Of a stretch of 64,000 nt of DNA, positions 28,634 to 38,778 are shown in pieces. The notes beneath the pieces are model-generated. The model was not told where the DNA came from and did no database searches. It was given only the letters and a program-made list of their open reading frames with translations. Source of the DNA: Glaciecola punicea ACAM 611. GTDB lineage: Bacteria > Pseudomonadota > Gammaproteobacteria > Enterobacterales > Alteromonadaceae. The number at the start of each line of letters is the position of its first letter. Position 1 is the stretch's first letter. Location: contig NZ_BAET01000033.1 of NCBI RefSeq assembly GCF_000252165.1, forward strand, positions 1-64,000. Reading direction: 5' to 3'. The translations under genes and the position numbers were made by a program.

Positions 28634-31183
28634 ATGCGTAAAACACCTTTTTGGCCATTTGTTTTCGTTAACAGGCAAAGCGGATCTTTGCAAAAAATGT
28701 ATTCTCACAAATGTAAACTCCGGTTTTTGAGCCTAATCACGATAGCATTAAGTGTATTAGTAAGCTGTACAAACACGCATAAAATTGTACAGCTAGAGTC
28801 AAGCAATTCAAGCTACAGAGTCAAGTCCTTGGTGATGCACTTTACTGCGGTAAATTACGAACGTTCAATTGATTTTCTGGTAAATGAAGGTGGCGGCGTA
28901 AGCTCACATTATCTGATCCCGATGCTAAATGATGAAAGCTATCCCAAAAGCCACATTGAAGTGCTGCAGCTTGTGGATGAAAAGGAGCGGGCGTGGCACG
29001 CTGGCCAAAGTTATTGGCAGGGCCGCAGCTCACTGAACGATTCTTCTATTGGGATTGAAATTGTGAATATTCCTGAGTGCATTGAAAGCGATGTTCCCGC
29101 TGGATTTATTAAACCAAAAGACATGTGTATTTTTCCAGAGTTCGAACATAAGCAAATTGAGTTGTTAATCGCGCTATCAAAAGATATTTTAGCGCGCAAT
29201 CCGGATATTACGCCAACGGCAGTAGTGGGTCATTCTGACATTGCGCCTTCACGCAAAAATGATCCTGGCCCAAGATTTCCGTGGCAAAAACTATACCAAG
29301 CTGGCATTGGCGCATGGTATGACAATGACACTGTAGCTGAGTATTGGCAGCTATTTAATCATCAATCTCCCAGCACCGGCCTGCTGCAAGAGGCACTTAA
29401 TATTTATGGCTATGCTATTGATAAAACAGGGGTTTTAGACCGCCAAACTTTGGACGTACTGGGCGCCTTTCAAATGCACTTCATCCCTTGGCAAGTGACC
29501 TATCAAGCTGACACCAAAACCGCAGCCACAATATTTGCCCTACTGGAAAAATATTTTGAACCACAGCTTAGTGCTTTAATGACCCAGTACCAAAGTGAGT
29601 CTGCGATAATAGATAATTTCACCCCGCTCACGAGCCAGCTAAACATGCTCTTCTTGGCATCAGCGCAAGGTACACAGCATCTTTATAATGGTAATAGAGC
29701 CTCCTTTTTGGCGATTGCTAATAAAGGCACCCTGACTATTGAAAGCACAAACGTGATATCAGCCGATATTTTTATCAACAATCAGAAACTCAACTTAGGC
29801 AATGTGTTTACGCAAAACCCAGCCAAACCTCAATCTCTATCAATTGCCAAACGTACTCAAAACCGCATAAACAGCCTGCGCGTTGAGAATATACGCGCCA
29901 GCATTAACAACACGCCAGCTGAAATTGCGATCAGCATTCCCTATCCTACTATTAACACACTCGCTATGCTAAACAGCATGAGGCCTAAGGTCGACTTTTC
30001 AAAACTCGACCAGTTTATACAAAATGATATAAGTAAGGGTTTTCCTGGTGCCAGCATAGTCGTTGTGCATAAGGGCAATATTATTAAGCAACAAGCCTAT
30101 GGCTATGCGCTAAAATATGATGAACAGCAGCGAGCCGTTAACGCACCTGCGCCTATGACAACTAGCACTATGTTTGATTTAGCTTCAAACACAAAAGTAT
30201 TTGCCACTACCTTAGCCGTAATGAAGTTAGTAGACGAGGGTAAACTATCGTTAACCACACCTATTGCCCACTATTTGGCCGAGTATCAGGGCGGTGGCCG
30301 CGATACCCGCACTATTGCTGATTTACTCTCGCATACCTCTGGCTACAATAGCGAAGTGCAATTTTTCAAGAACAATAGCCCGTTTGGCGACCTATTTTTC
30401 TCGCAGGACAAAGTCCTCACCAGTGAGTTTTTGTTAAACCAGGTACCCTTTAGCAATGCGCGCAGAAGCACCCAAAATTACAGTGATACCAACTTTATGA
30501 TCCTTGGGTTACTTGTGGAGCGCATCACCCACATGCCACTTGATCAATACGTAGAAACCTACATTTACGCGCCCCTAGGCCTAAGCAATACCCTATTTGT
30601 GCCCTTAAGCAAAGGCAAACAAGCCTATCAGTTTGCCGCAACAGAACTACAGGGAAATACTCGCGGCGGCCGCGTTACCTTTGACAACATCCGCAGCGGC
30701 GTTATTCAAGGTCAAGTTCATGACGAAAAAGCCCACTATTCTATGCAGGGTGTAGCCGGGCATGCTGGTTTGTTCTCCACCGCGCAAGATTTAGCGGTGC
30801 TTGCGCAGTTATTACTAAACGGCGGCGGCTATGGCAATGTGCATTTGTTTTCGCAATATACCATTAATCGTTTTGTGCACCCCGAATTTGTGCGCGATTC
30901 AATGGGTTTAGGCTGGCGCTTATCTTCACCTGAAACACGCTGGCATTTTGGGTCATATGCAAGTTCAAGTGCCTATGGGCACACCGGTTGGACTGGCACC
31001 GCCACCGTTATTGACCCTGAATTAGACTTAGCTATTATATACTTGAGCAACAAAAAGCATTCTCCACTAAGTGAACAAGGTGGGCGTTTACAATTCAGCG
31101 GTGACCAATATCCAAGCGCACGCTATGGCAACATAATGAACTTAGTGTACGAAGCTGTATTGGCGCAAACAGCCGTAAAGTAA
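28634..31183 (+). CDS. Lipoprotein: AmiD-type amidase fused to AmiE-like serine hydrolase
   Basis: The product has 849 residues. A lipobox LVSC places the lipid anchor at Cys45; the ATG at 28634 has AGGGG 4 bases upstream, while an internal ATG at 28697 would give a more normal leader. Residues about 62-225 are an Amidase_2 domain like E. coli AmiD, with zinc ligands H69, H200 and D210 and catalytic E142 (SIGIEI), cutting the MurNAc-L-Ala bond. A putative peptidoglycan-binding segment follows (about 245-310). Residues about 450-849 form a class-C beta-lactamase fold with S518-x-x-K521, Y616 and H783-T-G, resembling B. subtilis AmiE of the namZ operon. It could thus strip peptides from muropeptides by two chemistries. 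Confidence 0.85.
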   Translation: MRKTPFWPFVFVNRQSGSLQKMYSHKCKLRFLSLITIALSVLVSCTNTHKIVQLESSNSSYRVKSLVMHFTAVNYERSIDFLVNEGGGVSSHYLIPMLNDESYPKSHIEVLQLVDEKERAWHAGQSYWQGRSSLNDSSIGIEIVNIPECIESDVPAGFIKPKDMCIFPEFEHKQIELLIALSKDILARNPDITPTAVVGHSDIAPSRKNDPGPRFPWQKLYQAGIGAWYDNDTVAEYWQLFNHQSPSTGLLQEALNIYGYAIDKTGVLDRQTLDVLGAFQMHFIPWQVTYQADTKTAATIFALLEKYFEPQLSALMTQYQSESAIIDNFTPLTSQLNMLFLASAQGTQHLYNGNRASFLAIANKGTLTIESTNVISADIFINNQKLNLGNVFTQNPAKPQSLSIAKRTQNRINSLRVENIRASINNTPAEIAISIPYPTINTLAMLNSMRPKVDFSKLDQFIQNDISKGFPGASIVVVHKGNIIKQQAYGYALKYDEQQRAVNAPAPMTTSTMFDLASNTKVFATTLAVMKLVDEGKLSLTTPIAHYLAEYQGGGRDTRTIADLLSHTSGYNSEVQFFKNNSPFGDLFFSQDKVLTSEFLLNQVPFSNARRSTQNYSDTNFMILGLLVERITHMPLDQYVETYIYAPLGLSNTLFVPLSKGKQAYQFAATELQGNTRGGRVTFDNIRSGVIQGQVHDEKAHYSMQGVAGHAGLFSTAQDLAVLAQLLLNGGGYGNVHLFSQYTINRFVHPEFVRDSMGLGWRLSSPETRWHFGSYASSSAYGHTGWTGTATVIDPELDLAIIYLSNKKHSPLSEQGGRLQFSGDQYPSARYGNIMNLVYEAVLAQTAVK

Positions 31184-31209
31184 AACAGCAGCAAATAAGA
31201 GGAAAAAGC

Positions 31210-32583
31210 GTGGATTGGTTAAGCATTTTACCCCCCTTAGTGGCCTTAGCCGTCGTGTTATGGAAAAAGGAAGTAATATTGGCTTTATTATTGTCAATTA
31301 TTACCTCCGAATACCTACTGTTGCTGCAGCAAGCACAACAAAGCGTGCTCTTAACCCCTATTAATACAATTGAACGAATAGTTTCAACCATCAGTAACGA
31401 AGGCAATGCGCGTATTCTTTTATTCAGTTTATTAGTGGGCGCGCTACTTGCGTTCATGCGCGATTCTGGCGGCGTTGCCGCTTTTGTTAATAAACTCGTT
31501 TCATCTGGCATTGCTAGTACTAAGCGCCGCGCCGGCGGCGTTACTATGTTTACCGGCATGGTGGTATTTATAGAATCTAATTTAAGCGTACTCACCGCAG
31601 GCATTATGGCAAGGGGTCTGTACGACAAATTTAAAATGAGCCGTGCAAGGCTCGCCTACGTGATTGATTCAACCAGTGCGCCCGTGTGTATTCTCATACT
31701 ACTTAACGGTTGGGGCGCTTATGTGCTGATCTTACTAAGCGCCTATGACTTACCCTCAAGCCCAGTTGTTGTGCTATGGAGCACTTTACCTTATAACATC
31801 TATGCATGGCTTACCTTAGTCATTGTCGCCTACACCATATTTGCCGACAAAGTACACGGCCCAATGAAAGAAGCTGAAAAAAAGCTTGAGCGCGTAGACA
31901 CCAAGGTAGCCATTGCCAAGCCCACCAAAGCGCGTTTTATGCTATTACCGTTAAGCGTGATGATTTTTGGCATGGTGGGCTTTATGATATGGACCGGTAA
32001 CGGCAACTTAGCGCAAGGCAGTGGCAGTCGCTCGGTACTCTACGCCACCTTTTTAGCCTGCATTGTGGGCTATTGCCTTATGGTGCTTAGTAAACAAACT
32101 ACGCACCAAGGTGCATTTAAAATTGGCTTTGCCGGTATCAGCGAGCTCTTACCCTTGGTCACCATAGTGATGCTGTCAATTGGACTTGGCGCCAGCTTGA
32201 AAGTATTAGGCACTGGTATATTTGTATCGGGCCTAGTAGGCGAGTATTTACCGCTGGTATTGGTTGTGCCTATGCTATTTGTAGCAGGCGGCATTATTTC
32301 TTTTACCACCGGCACCTCGTGGGGAACCTTCGCTATTTTAATCCCCATCGGTATGCCTTTAGCGCAAACCTTAGGGCTACCCGCTGAGCTTGTATTAGCC
32401 GCGATACTTGGCGGAGGCATATTTGGTGATCATTGCTCGCCTATTTCTGATACTACCGCGGTATCGTCGTTAGCCGCTGGATGTGACTTACTTACTCATG
32501 TCAAAACACAACTGCCCTACGCACTACTTACCGGCGCTACTACCGTTGTAGCCTATCTTGTATTAAGTGCAGTCATGCTATAG
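31210..32583 (+). CDS. NhaC-family membrane transporter
   Basis: The 457-residue polytopic protein starts at a GTG with AAGAGG 7 bases upstream, 26 bases after the amidase-fusion gene, so the two are probably cotranscribed. The family motif GGGIFGDHCSPISDTT lies near the C-terminus, and FIESNLSVLTAGIMARG is also conserved. NhaC relatives exchange sodium for protons or, in some cases, for organic acids and amines. Given the neighbours, uptake or exchange of a murein breakdown product (amino acid, peptide or D-lactate from MurQ) is possible. That is inference only. Confidence 0.75.
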   Translation: MDWLSILPPLVALAVVLWKKEVILALLLSIITSEYLLLLQQAQQSVLLTPINTIERIVSTISNEGNARILLFSLLVGALLAFMRDSGGVAAFVNKLVSSGIASTKRRAGGVTMFTGMVVFIESNLSVLTAGIMARGLYDKFKMSRARLAYVIDSTSAPVCILILLNGWGAYVLILLSAYDLPSSPVVVLWSTLPYNIYAWLTLVIVAYTIFADKVHGPMKEAEKKLERVDTKVAIAKPTKARFMLLPLSVMIFGMVGFMIWTGNGNLAQGSGSRSVLYATFLACIVGYCLMVLSKQTTHQGAFKIGFAGISELLPLVTIVMLSIGLGASLKVLGTGIFVSGLVGEYLPLVLVVPMLFVAGGIISFTTGTSWGTFAILIPIGMPLAQTLGLPAELVLAAILGGGIFGDHCSPISDTTAVSSLAAGCDLLTHVKTQLPYALLTGATTVVAYLVLSAVML

Positions 32584-32624
32584 ACATGATACCGCGTTTA
32601 GGTATATGTATAGACATCGAAAAC

Positions 32625-32654
32625 AAAAACGGCTAGCAAATGCTAACCGTTTTT
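32625..32654. terminator. Bidirectional intrinsic terminator
   Basis: AAAAACGGCTAGCA pairs with TGCTAACCGTTTTT (one mismatch) between the convergent transporter and HU genes, with an A run on one side and a T run on the other. Confidence 0.9.
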
Positions 32655-32681
32655 GTAAAAGCAAAAGCTTTCAAATAAATC

Positions 32682-32954
32682 TTAATTGCAGGCATCTTTG
32701 AGTGCTTTACCCGCTTTAAACCCAGGAACTTTTGCTGCGGCGATTTGAATCGTCGCACCCGTTTGTGGGTTTCTACCAGAACGCGCGGCTCTATCTTTAA
32801 CGGAAAAGGTACCAAAGCCAACAAACGTTACTGCATCGCCTTTTGCTAATGCAGCTGTAATTGTATCGGTAATTGCATTAAGTGCATTTCCAGCAGACGC
32901 TTTAGATAGGTCGGCTTTCTCAGCGATTTGCGTAATTAATTCTTGTTTATTCAT
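32682..32954 (-). CDS. Histone-like DNA-binding protein HU
   Basis: The 90-residue HU subunit starts [19 protein letters not shown], has the DNA-binding arm region [20 protein letters not shown] (45-64) and ends [16 protein letters not shown]. It dimerises and bends DNA in the nucleoid. Alpha and beta forms cannot be told apart safely, so no symbol is given. It is separated from the next gene by about 140 bases of AT-rich DNA that should hold its promoter. Confidence 0.95.
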   Translation of the reverse strand: MNKQELITQIAEKADLSKASAGNALNAITDTITAALAKGDAVTFVGFGTFSVKDRAARSGRNPQTGATIQIAAAKVPGFKAGKALKDACN

Positions 32955-33096
32955 AGTTATTTTTCTCTTTTTTATGAGGTTTGTATGACTGCAACTCCTA
33001 GCAGCTTTTGTTATTAGATGGCATTTTCACGATAAGATCAACATCTAGCGCGCTGATATAAGGCAAAACGAGCAAAAAAAAGCCAATTAACACTGA

Positions 33097-33513
33097 TTAG
33101 ACCGCAAAAATTTGCGTGGGATCATTAAAATACTTAAATTCTAGCGCGTTGCCCGCAGGATCGAACAGGAAAAACGTACCCTGCTCACCTGTTTTACCTT
33201 TAAAACGGATGTATGGCTCAAGTTGAAACGGTATATTATGCGCTCTTATCTTGTCAATCACCTGCAGCCAGACCTCTTCATCAACAAGCACCCCAAAATG
33301 CGGAACCGGAACCGATTTGTTATCGACTTCATTAGGCGCCACGCACTTAGGCATTGTATCCACCAAATGCGTCACAAGTTGATGACCAAAAAAATTCCAG
33401 TCAATCCAGTGTTTATCGCTGCGGCCCTGCTCGCAGGCTAAAACTTGTCCATAAAAATGTGCAGCGTCGTTCAGATTATTTACTGGAATGGCTAGATGAA
33501 ACGGAAATGTCAT
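33097..33513 (-). CDS. VOC/glyoxalase-family protein
   Basis: The 138-residue protein has two beta-alpha-beta-beta-beta units of the vicinal oxygen chelate fold: FHLAIPVNNLNDAAHFYGQVL at the start and FFLFDPAGNALEFKYF at the end. His6, a mid-protein His (VPHFGVLV) and the last Glu (LEF) are in positions of metal ligands. Members include dioxygenases and resistance proteins; the reaction is not known here. It starts 13 bases after the aldehyde dehydrogenase stop, so the two form an operon. Confidence 0.8.
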   Translation of the reverse strand: MTFPFHLAIPVNNLNDAAHFYGQVLACEQGRSDKHWIDWNFFGHQLVTHLVDTMPKCVAPNEVDNKSVPVPHFGVLVDEEVWLQVIDKIRAHNIPFQLEPYIRFKGKTGEQGTFFLFDPAGNALEFKYFNDPTQIFAV

Positions 33514-33526
33514 ACAATCAGCTCTC

Positions 33527-35002
33527 TTATTTTAAAAACCTACGGATCAATGAAAATTTGAATGCATTAAAGGGCATATAGCGCAGAGAATTTTCTAAGC
33601 TAAAACTGCGCTTTAATATCGACTTTTGGTGAGAGAAGGTGTCAAAGCCATATTTTCCATGATAGCGACCCATTCCACTAATACCCACACCGCCAAACGG
33701 AAGCTCAGGATTCACCATAAATACACAGGTGTCGTTAATGCACATATTGCCTGCACTAATTTGGTCAACGAAGCGTTGTTCAAACTCTTTGTCTTTGGTA
33801 AATACATAGGCCGCTAATGGTTTAGCACGCTGCCTAATAAACGCAAGCATATCGCTGCGCCCATTGAAACTGACGATAGGAATGATGGGGCCAAAAATCT
33901 CTTCTTGCATGAGTGGGCTATCAGGGCTTGGGTTGAGCACTATCGTAGGCGCAATGAATTTCTTACTTACATCATGCTCGCCGCCAAACACAATATTTTG
34001 GTCTTTTAAATACCCTACCAGTCGCTCGGCGTGAGCCTGACTTATAATGCGACCAAAATACTTATTTTTTTCAATATCTTTACTATATTGCTTAACAATG
34101 ACTTTTTTAAGCATGTTAACAACATCGTCAAGGTGACTATGATGGACCATTAAGTAGTCAGGCGCGATGCACGTTTGCCCTGCATTCATCAGTTTCCCCC
34201 AAACAATCCTGCTGCAGGCGGCGCTTAGGTCAATATTTTTGTCAACAATGCAGGGGCTTTTACCGCCAAGCTCCAGCGTTACGGGAGTAAGGTGCTCAGC
34301 GGCGGCGCGCATTACAATTTTACCCACTTTTTCGCCCCCAGTGTAAAACACCTTGTCAAAGGCTAAGCTTAAGAGCTCAGACGTAGGTTCTTTACCGCCT
34401 TCGACCACAGCAATTGCGTTCATGTCTAAATACTTAGGCAACAGCTTGGCAATTAAAGCAGAGGTAGCAGGCGCAAGCTCCGATGGCTTTATAATAACGC
34501 AGTTTCCCGCACTAATAGCAGCCAGCATGGGGCTCAAAGCCAGTTGGAAAGGATAGTTCCAAGCCCCAATGACTAAACAAGTACCCAATGGCTCTGCTTT
34601 GATCATGCTTTTACCCGGCATGGCTAGCAGTGGTGTACCCACCGATCTTGGCTTCGCCCAGCCGTCTATATGACTCAGCAAATACTTTACATCCTTGGTT
34701 AAATATCCCACTTCGGTTATAAAGGCTTCTTCTTCCGATTTGTGCAGGTCTTGATATAGCGCTGTAGTTATCGCTTTTTCTTCGCTGCGAAGTAATTTTA
34801 AAAACGCATTAAGCTGATGTTTACGCCACGACAATGGGAGCGTTGCAGATGTGGCAAAATAGTCATCCAATCTAGCTTTTGTGTCAGTCAGGGCTGCAAG
34901 ACTGTCGTTTACAGGGCTTACCCAAGATACCTTGCTGTTTTGCGCTATGTTGGTCTCTTTTTTACTGTTTGTATCAATATTTGCGGCTGCTTGTTGATCC
35001 AT
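33527..35002 (-). CDS. NAD(P)-dependent aldehyde dehydrogenase (ALDH3 type)
   Basis: The 491-residue enzyme oxidises aldehydes to acids. Catalytic E244 lies in LELGGKSP and nucleophile C278 in NAGQTCIAPDY. The Rossmann-side motif is YTGGEKVGKIVM (220-231). The length, the C-terminal basic/hydrophobic tail (FKFSLIRRFLK) and SWRKHQLNAFLKLL resemble class-3 and coniferyl-aldehyde dehydrogenases. The substrate is not predictable. It is upstream of the VOC protein on the same strand. Confidence 0.9.
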   Translation of the reverse strand: MDQQAAANIDTNSKKETNIAQNSKVSWVSPVNDSLAALTDTKARLDDYFATSATLPLSWRKHQLNAFLKLLRSEEKAITTALYQDLHKSEEEAFITEVGYLTKDVKYLLSHIDGWAKPRSVGTPLLAMPGKSMIKAEPLGTCLVIGAWNYPFQLALSPMLAAISAGNCVIIKPSELAPATSALIAKLLPKYLDMNAIAVVEGGKEPTSELLSLAFDKVFYTGGEKVGKIVMRAAAEHLTPVTLELGGKSPCIVDKNIDLSAACSRIVWGKLMNAGQTCIAPDYLMVHHSHLDDVVNMLKKVIVKQYSKDIEKNKYFGRIISQAHAERLVGYLKDQNIVFGGEHDVSKKFIAPTIVLNPSPDSPLMQEEIFGPIIPIVSFNGRSDMLAFIRQRAKPLAAYVFTKDKEFEQRFVDQISAGNMCINDTCVFMVNPELPFGGVGISGMGRYHGKYGFDTFSHQKSILKRSFSLENSLRYMPFNAFKFSLIRRFLK

Positions 35003-35067
35003 GGCTATATTATCCTAGTTCCATAATTAACCATGATATTAGCAGAACCCTGCTGTAGTTTCGACCA

Positions 35068-35112
35068 TAAAAAAGCCCGCCACTAGTCGATAAATTGCAC
35101 TAGTGCCAGGCT
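35068..35112 (-). terminator. purA intrinsic terminator
   Basis: On the minus strand AGCCTGGCACTAGT pairs imperfectly with ACTAGTGGCGGGCT and is followed by TTTTTT, 22 bases after the purA stop codon. Confidence 0.85.
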
Positions 35113-35133
35113 ATTAAGTAGCAAAAATGAGGC

Positions 35134-36435
<1,302 letters not shown>

Positions 36436-36520
36436 TTAAGAACGGTAATTAAGTTTGAGGGCGATGTTAGCAAAAAAAGCAGTGCCTGACATCTCTATTT
36501 AGCGTAAAAAAGTGCGGCCT

Positions 36521-37369
36521 TTAATATAAAAGGCTGTATAGCTTGCGCCTGTAGGCCGCCTTTATGGGGTCGCCGTCGGCTAATGCGTTTATCATATCGA
36601 GCATAGTCTTTTTAGCATCGCCAAAACTTAGGTCTTTTTTCACTACTTCCAATAGCAAAGATAAGGCTTGTTCAGGCTGGTGCGCTTGCTGCAGTTGCAC
36701 AGCAAGCTCTACTTTAATACCCAAATCATCAGGTGACTGGGCATGTTTTTCCTGAAGTTCTAAGAGCTGCGGTGACTCAGCCGCTTTTTCGGCTAATTTA
36801 ATTTTCCCCAGCACTGCTTGATAATCCCCATTCTGATCGACAAGGCCAACACAGCCAATGAGGGCTTTTGCTTGCGCTAGAGTGCCTGTTTCAACACAGG
36901 CATCAGCATACATTATTGTAATATCGGCTCGGGTAGCATCAATATCATGCGCTTGTTTCAAAAATGTAAAGGCGCCTTGATAATCTGCTTGCGCAATAAG
37001 TTCTTTTGCTTTGCTAAACAACTCATCTTCTGGTTTGGGCAAATATTCTGCAAACGTGACTTTCAACTGCGCTTCATCTTGTGGTCCTGAAAAGCCATCT
37101 ACAGGCTGTCCATCCTTCACTAAAATAGTGGTCGGGAGCCCTTTAACGCCGAACTGCTGTACTATTTCAGCCTGTTCGTCGCAGTTCACACTTGCCAAAA
37201 AGATCTCATCAGGATACTGACTAACAAAGCGCTTAATCACCTCTAGCTGGGCTACGGAGGGCTCATCCCGCTGCGCCCAAAAATAAACGACTACTAGCTT
37301 TAGGGCTGATTGTTCGACCATAACAGGACGAAAGTTTTCAAGAGTAAGTGCTACCGTGTTTTGATTCAT
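36521..37369 (-). CDS. cnoX: Thioredoxin-like co-chaperone CnoX
   Basis: The 282-residue protein (YbbN family) has an N-terminal thioredoxin fold (about 1-112) and C-terminal TPR-like helices (about 115-282). The usual WCGPC active site is replaced by WAQRDEPS, so no redox dithiol is present. E. coli YbbN similarly lacks a full CxxC and works as a holdase that passes clients to GroEL and DnaK. Cys63 and Cys146 elsewhere are not in redox motifs. Confidence 0.85.
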   Translation of the reverse strand: MNQNTVALTLENFRPVMVEQSALKLVVVYFWAQRDEPSVAQLEVIKRFVSQYPDEIFLASVNCDEQAEIVQQFGVKGLPTTILVKDGQPVDGFSGPQDEAQLKVTFAEYLPKPEDELFSKAKELIAQADYQGAFTFLKQAHDIDATRADITIMYADACVETGTLAQAKALIGCVGLVDQNGDYQAVLGKIKLAEKAAESPQLLELQEKHAQSPDDLGIKVELAVQLQQAHQPEQALSLLLEVVKKDLSFGDAKKTMLDMINALADGDPIKAAYRRKLYSLLY

Positions 37370-37462
37370 AAAAATAGGCCGTTTTGTTTTAGATTGCTAT
37401 GTCGCAATGTGTGGTGATATGTGTGGTGATGTTCGTCTTTTTTGCAAGTAACTGACGCTATA

Positions 37463-37499
37463 GCATTGTGCTCCTTGCCTTTCGCAAGGTTCACAATGC
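37463..37499. repeat. Long perfect-armed hairpin between dps and cnoX
   Basis: GCATTGTG and CACAATGC (8 bp) enclose a second perfect stem, CCTTGC and GCAAGG, separated by a 2x2 internal mismatch and closed by a 5-base loop. There is no T run on either side. It may be a dps transcript 3' end, a processing site or an intergenic repeat element. Confidence 0.65.
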
Positions 37500-37524
37500 A
37501 TTACTGCGTCTTAATTGCGTAAGA

Positions 37525-37995
37525 CTATTTTTGTGTTGCGCGTAACATCCATGCAGTTTTCTCATGCACACGCATACGATCTGAAACCAATGCAGAAGTG
37601 GATTCATCATCGGCCTTTTGAGAAAGCTTGAGGACGTCTCTGCATGTCTTCACAACCGCTTCATGCCCTTGCATCAGCAAGGTCACCATATGTGATGCTT
37701 GTGGCACACCATCTACTTCTTTGATACTGCTCAATTCAGCAAAAGCTTTATAGGTGGCGGGCACTGCCACATCTAATGTTCTAATGCGCTCTGCTACGTC
37801 ATCAACTGCTGTCGCTAACTCAGTATAATGCTCCTCAAACATTAGGTGTAGCTCACGAAACTGTGGGCCTGTTACGTTCCAGTGAAAGTTATGTGTTTGT
37901 AAGTAGAGAGTGTACGAATCTGCTAATAGTTTTTTTAAGCCATTTGCAATTTCGCGGCGATCGTTTTCATTTATACCAATATCTATATTCGACAT
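37525..37995 (-). CDS. dps: Dps-family DNA-protection ferritin
   Basis: The start is the ATG at 37993-37995 ([19 protein letters not shown], 156 residues), with GAGG 5 bases upstream. A frame extending to 38049 lacks support. Ferroxidase residues H38, H50, D65 and E69 have the 12-15-4 spacing of Dps proteins (THNFHWN...[10 protein letters not shown]...DDVAER). Dps oxidises and stores iron using hydrogen peroxide and coats DNA under stress. The N-terminus is short, with no Lys-rich DNA-binding tail. Confidence 0.92.
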   Translation of the reverse strand: MSNIDIGINENDRREIANGLKKLLADSYTLYLQTHNFHWNVTGPQFRELHLMFEEHYTELATAVDDVAERIRTLDVAVPATYKAFAELSSIKEVDGVPQASHMVTLLMQGHEAVVKTCRDVLKLSQKADDESTSALVSDRMRVHEKTAWMLRATQK

Positions 37996-38105
37996 ATTAC
38001 CCTCTATTGTTAAATATTCGGTCTGACACACAGACCATTTGGGATCCATACTGCCTTAGCTAAGCGTAAATGTTAAAAATGCCTTAACGGCTCTTTTTGT
38101 ATATT

Positions 38106-38675
38106 TCAATTACGCTTATCTAAAACAGGTACGCTATGGCTTAACTGCGATCCGTCTTCAAAAATTAAATTGACGTTTATAAATTCGTCTTTGTTAAGTG
38201 GCTTTTGTAAACCCATCAGCATAATGTGCATGCCGCCGGGAGATAATTCAACCGTCGAGCCAGCTTTTATTTCAATACCATCTTCTAATTCTTGCATGCT
38301 CATCATTTCGTTTTGCATGATGGTATGATGCAGTTCGGCTGTCATGGCCACACTGTTGTCGACTGACACCGAGCTGAGTACTAGGTCATGATTGCTGGTA
38401 TTGATGATAGAAAAGTAGGCAGCGCCGCTTTTTGCAAGTGCAAATGTGGCTCTTGCCCACGGCTCATTTATACTAACAGATGACGCCATGCTAATCTCTG
38501 CGATATGAGCTTGATGGTGTACGTTCGCATTTACATACACAGTAGCAGTGGTAGCTAGGATGACGAAGAAAAAGGATGCCCTCAGTACTAGCCTTTTACT
38601 ATATGTCGACAGGTAAGTGAGCAAAGAGCGCGAGGCACGCAACAAACAAAACCCAAAAAATGATTTACATGGCAT
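38106..38675 (-). CDS. Periplasmic copper chaperone PCu(A)C
   Basis: The 189-residue precursor has a long basic leader and a hydrophobic export segment (about 30-50), then a PCu(A)C domain. Copper ligands are visible in ELHHTIMQNEMMSMQE and GGMHIML, the H...M...H-x-M pattern that binds Cu(I) for delivery to cytochrome oxidase. WARATFALAKSGAAYFSI is the family's opening strand. The start is uncertain, because GGAG is 11 bases from the first ATG and a later start could give a normal signal peptide. Confidence 0.87.
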   Translation of the reverse strand: MPCKSFFGFCLLRASRSLLTYLSTYSKRLVLRASFFFVILATTATVYVNANVHHQAHIAEISMASSVSINEPWARATFALAKSGAAYFSIINTSNHDLVLSSVSVDNSVAMTAELHHTIMQNEMMSMQELEDGIEIKAGSTVELSPGGMHIMLMGLQKPLNKDEFINVNLIFEDGSQLSHSVPVLDKRN

Positions 38676-38778
38676 AATTTATTTATCTCCGTATTGCCGA
38701 TATGAATTAATGTGAAAAAATACTTTTTATAATAGTCACCACTCAAAACATGCTCCTTATACAATTTTGATAAGGTCG

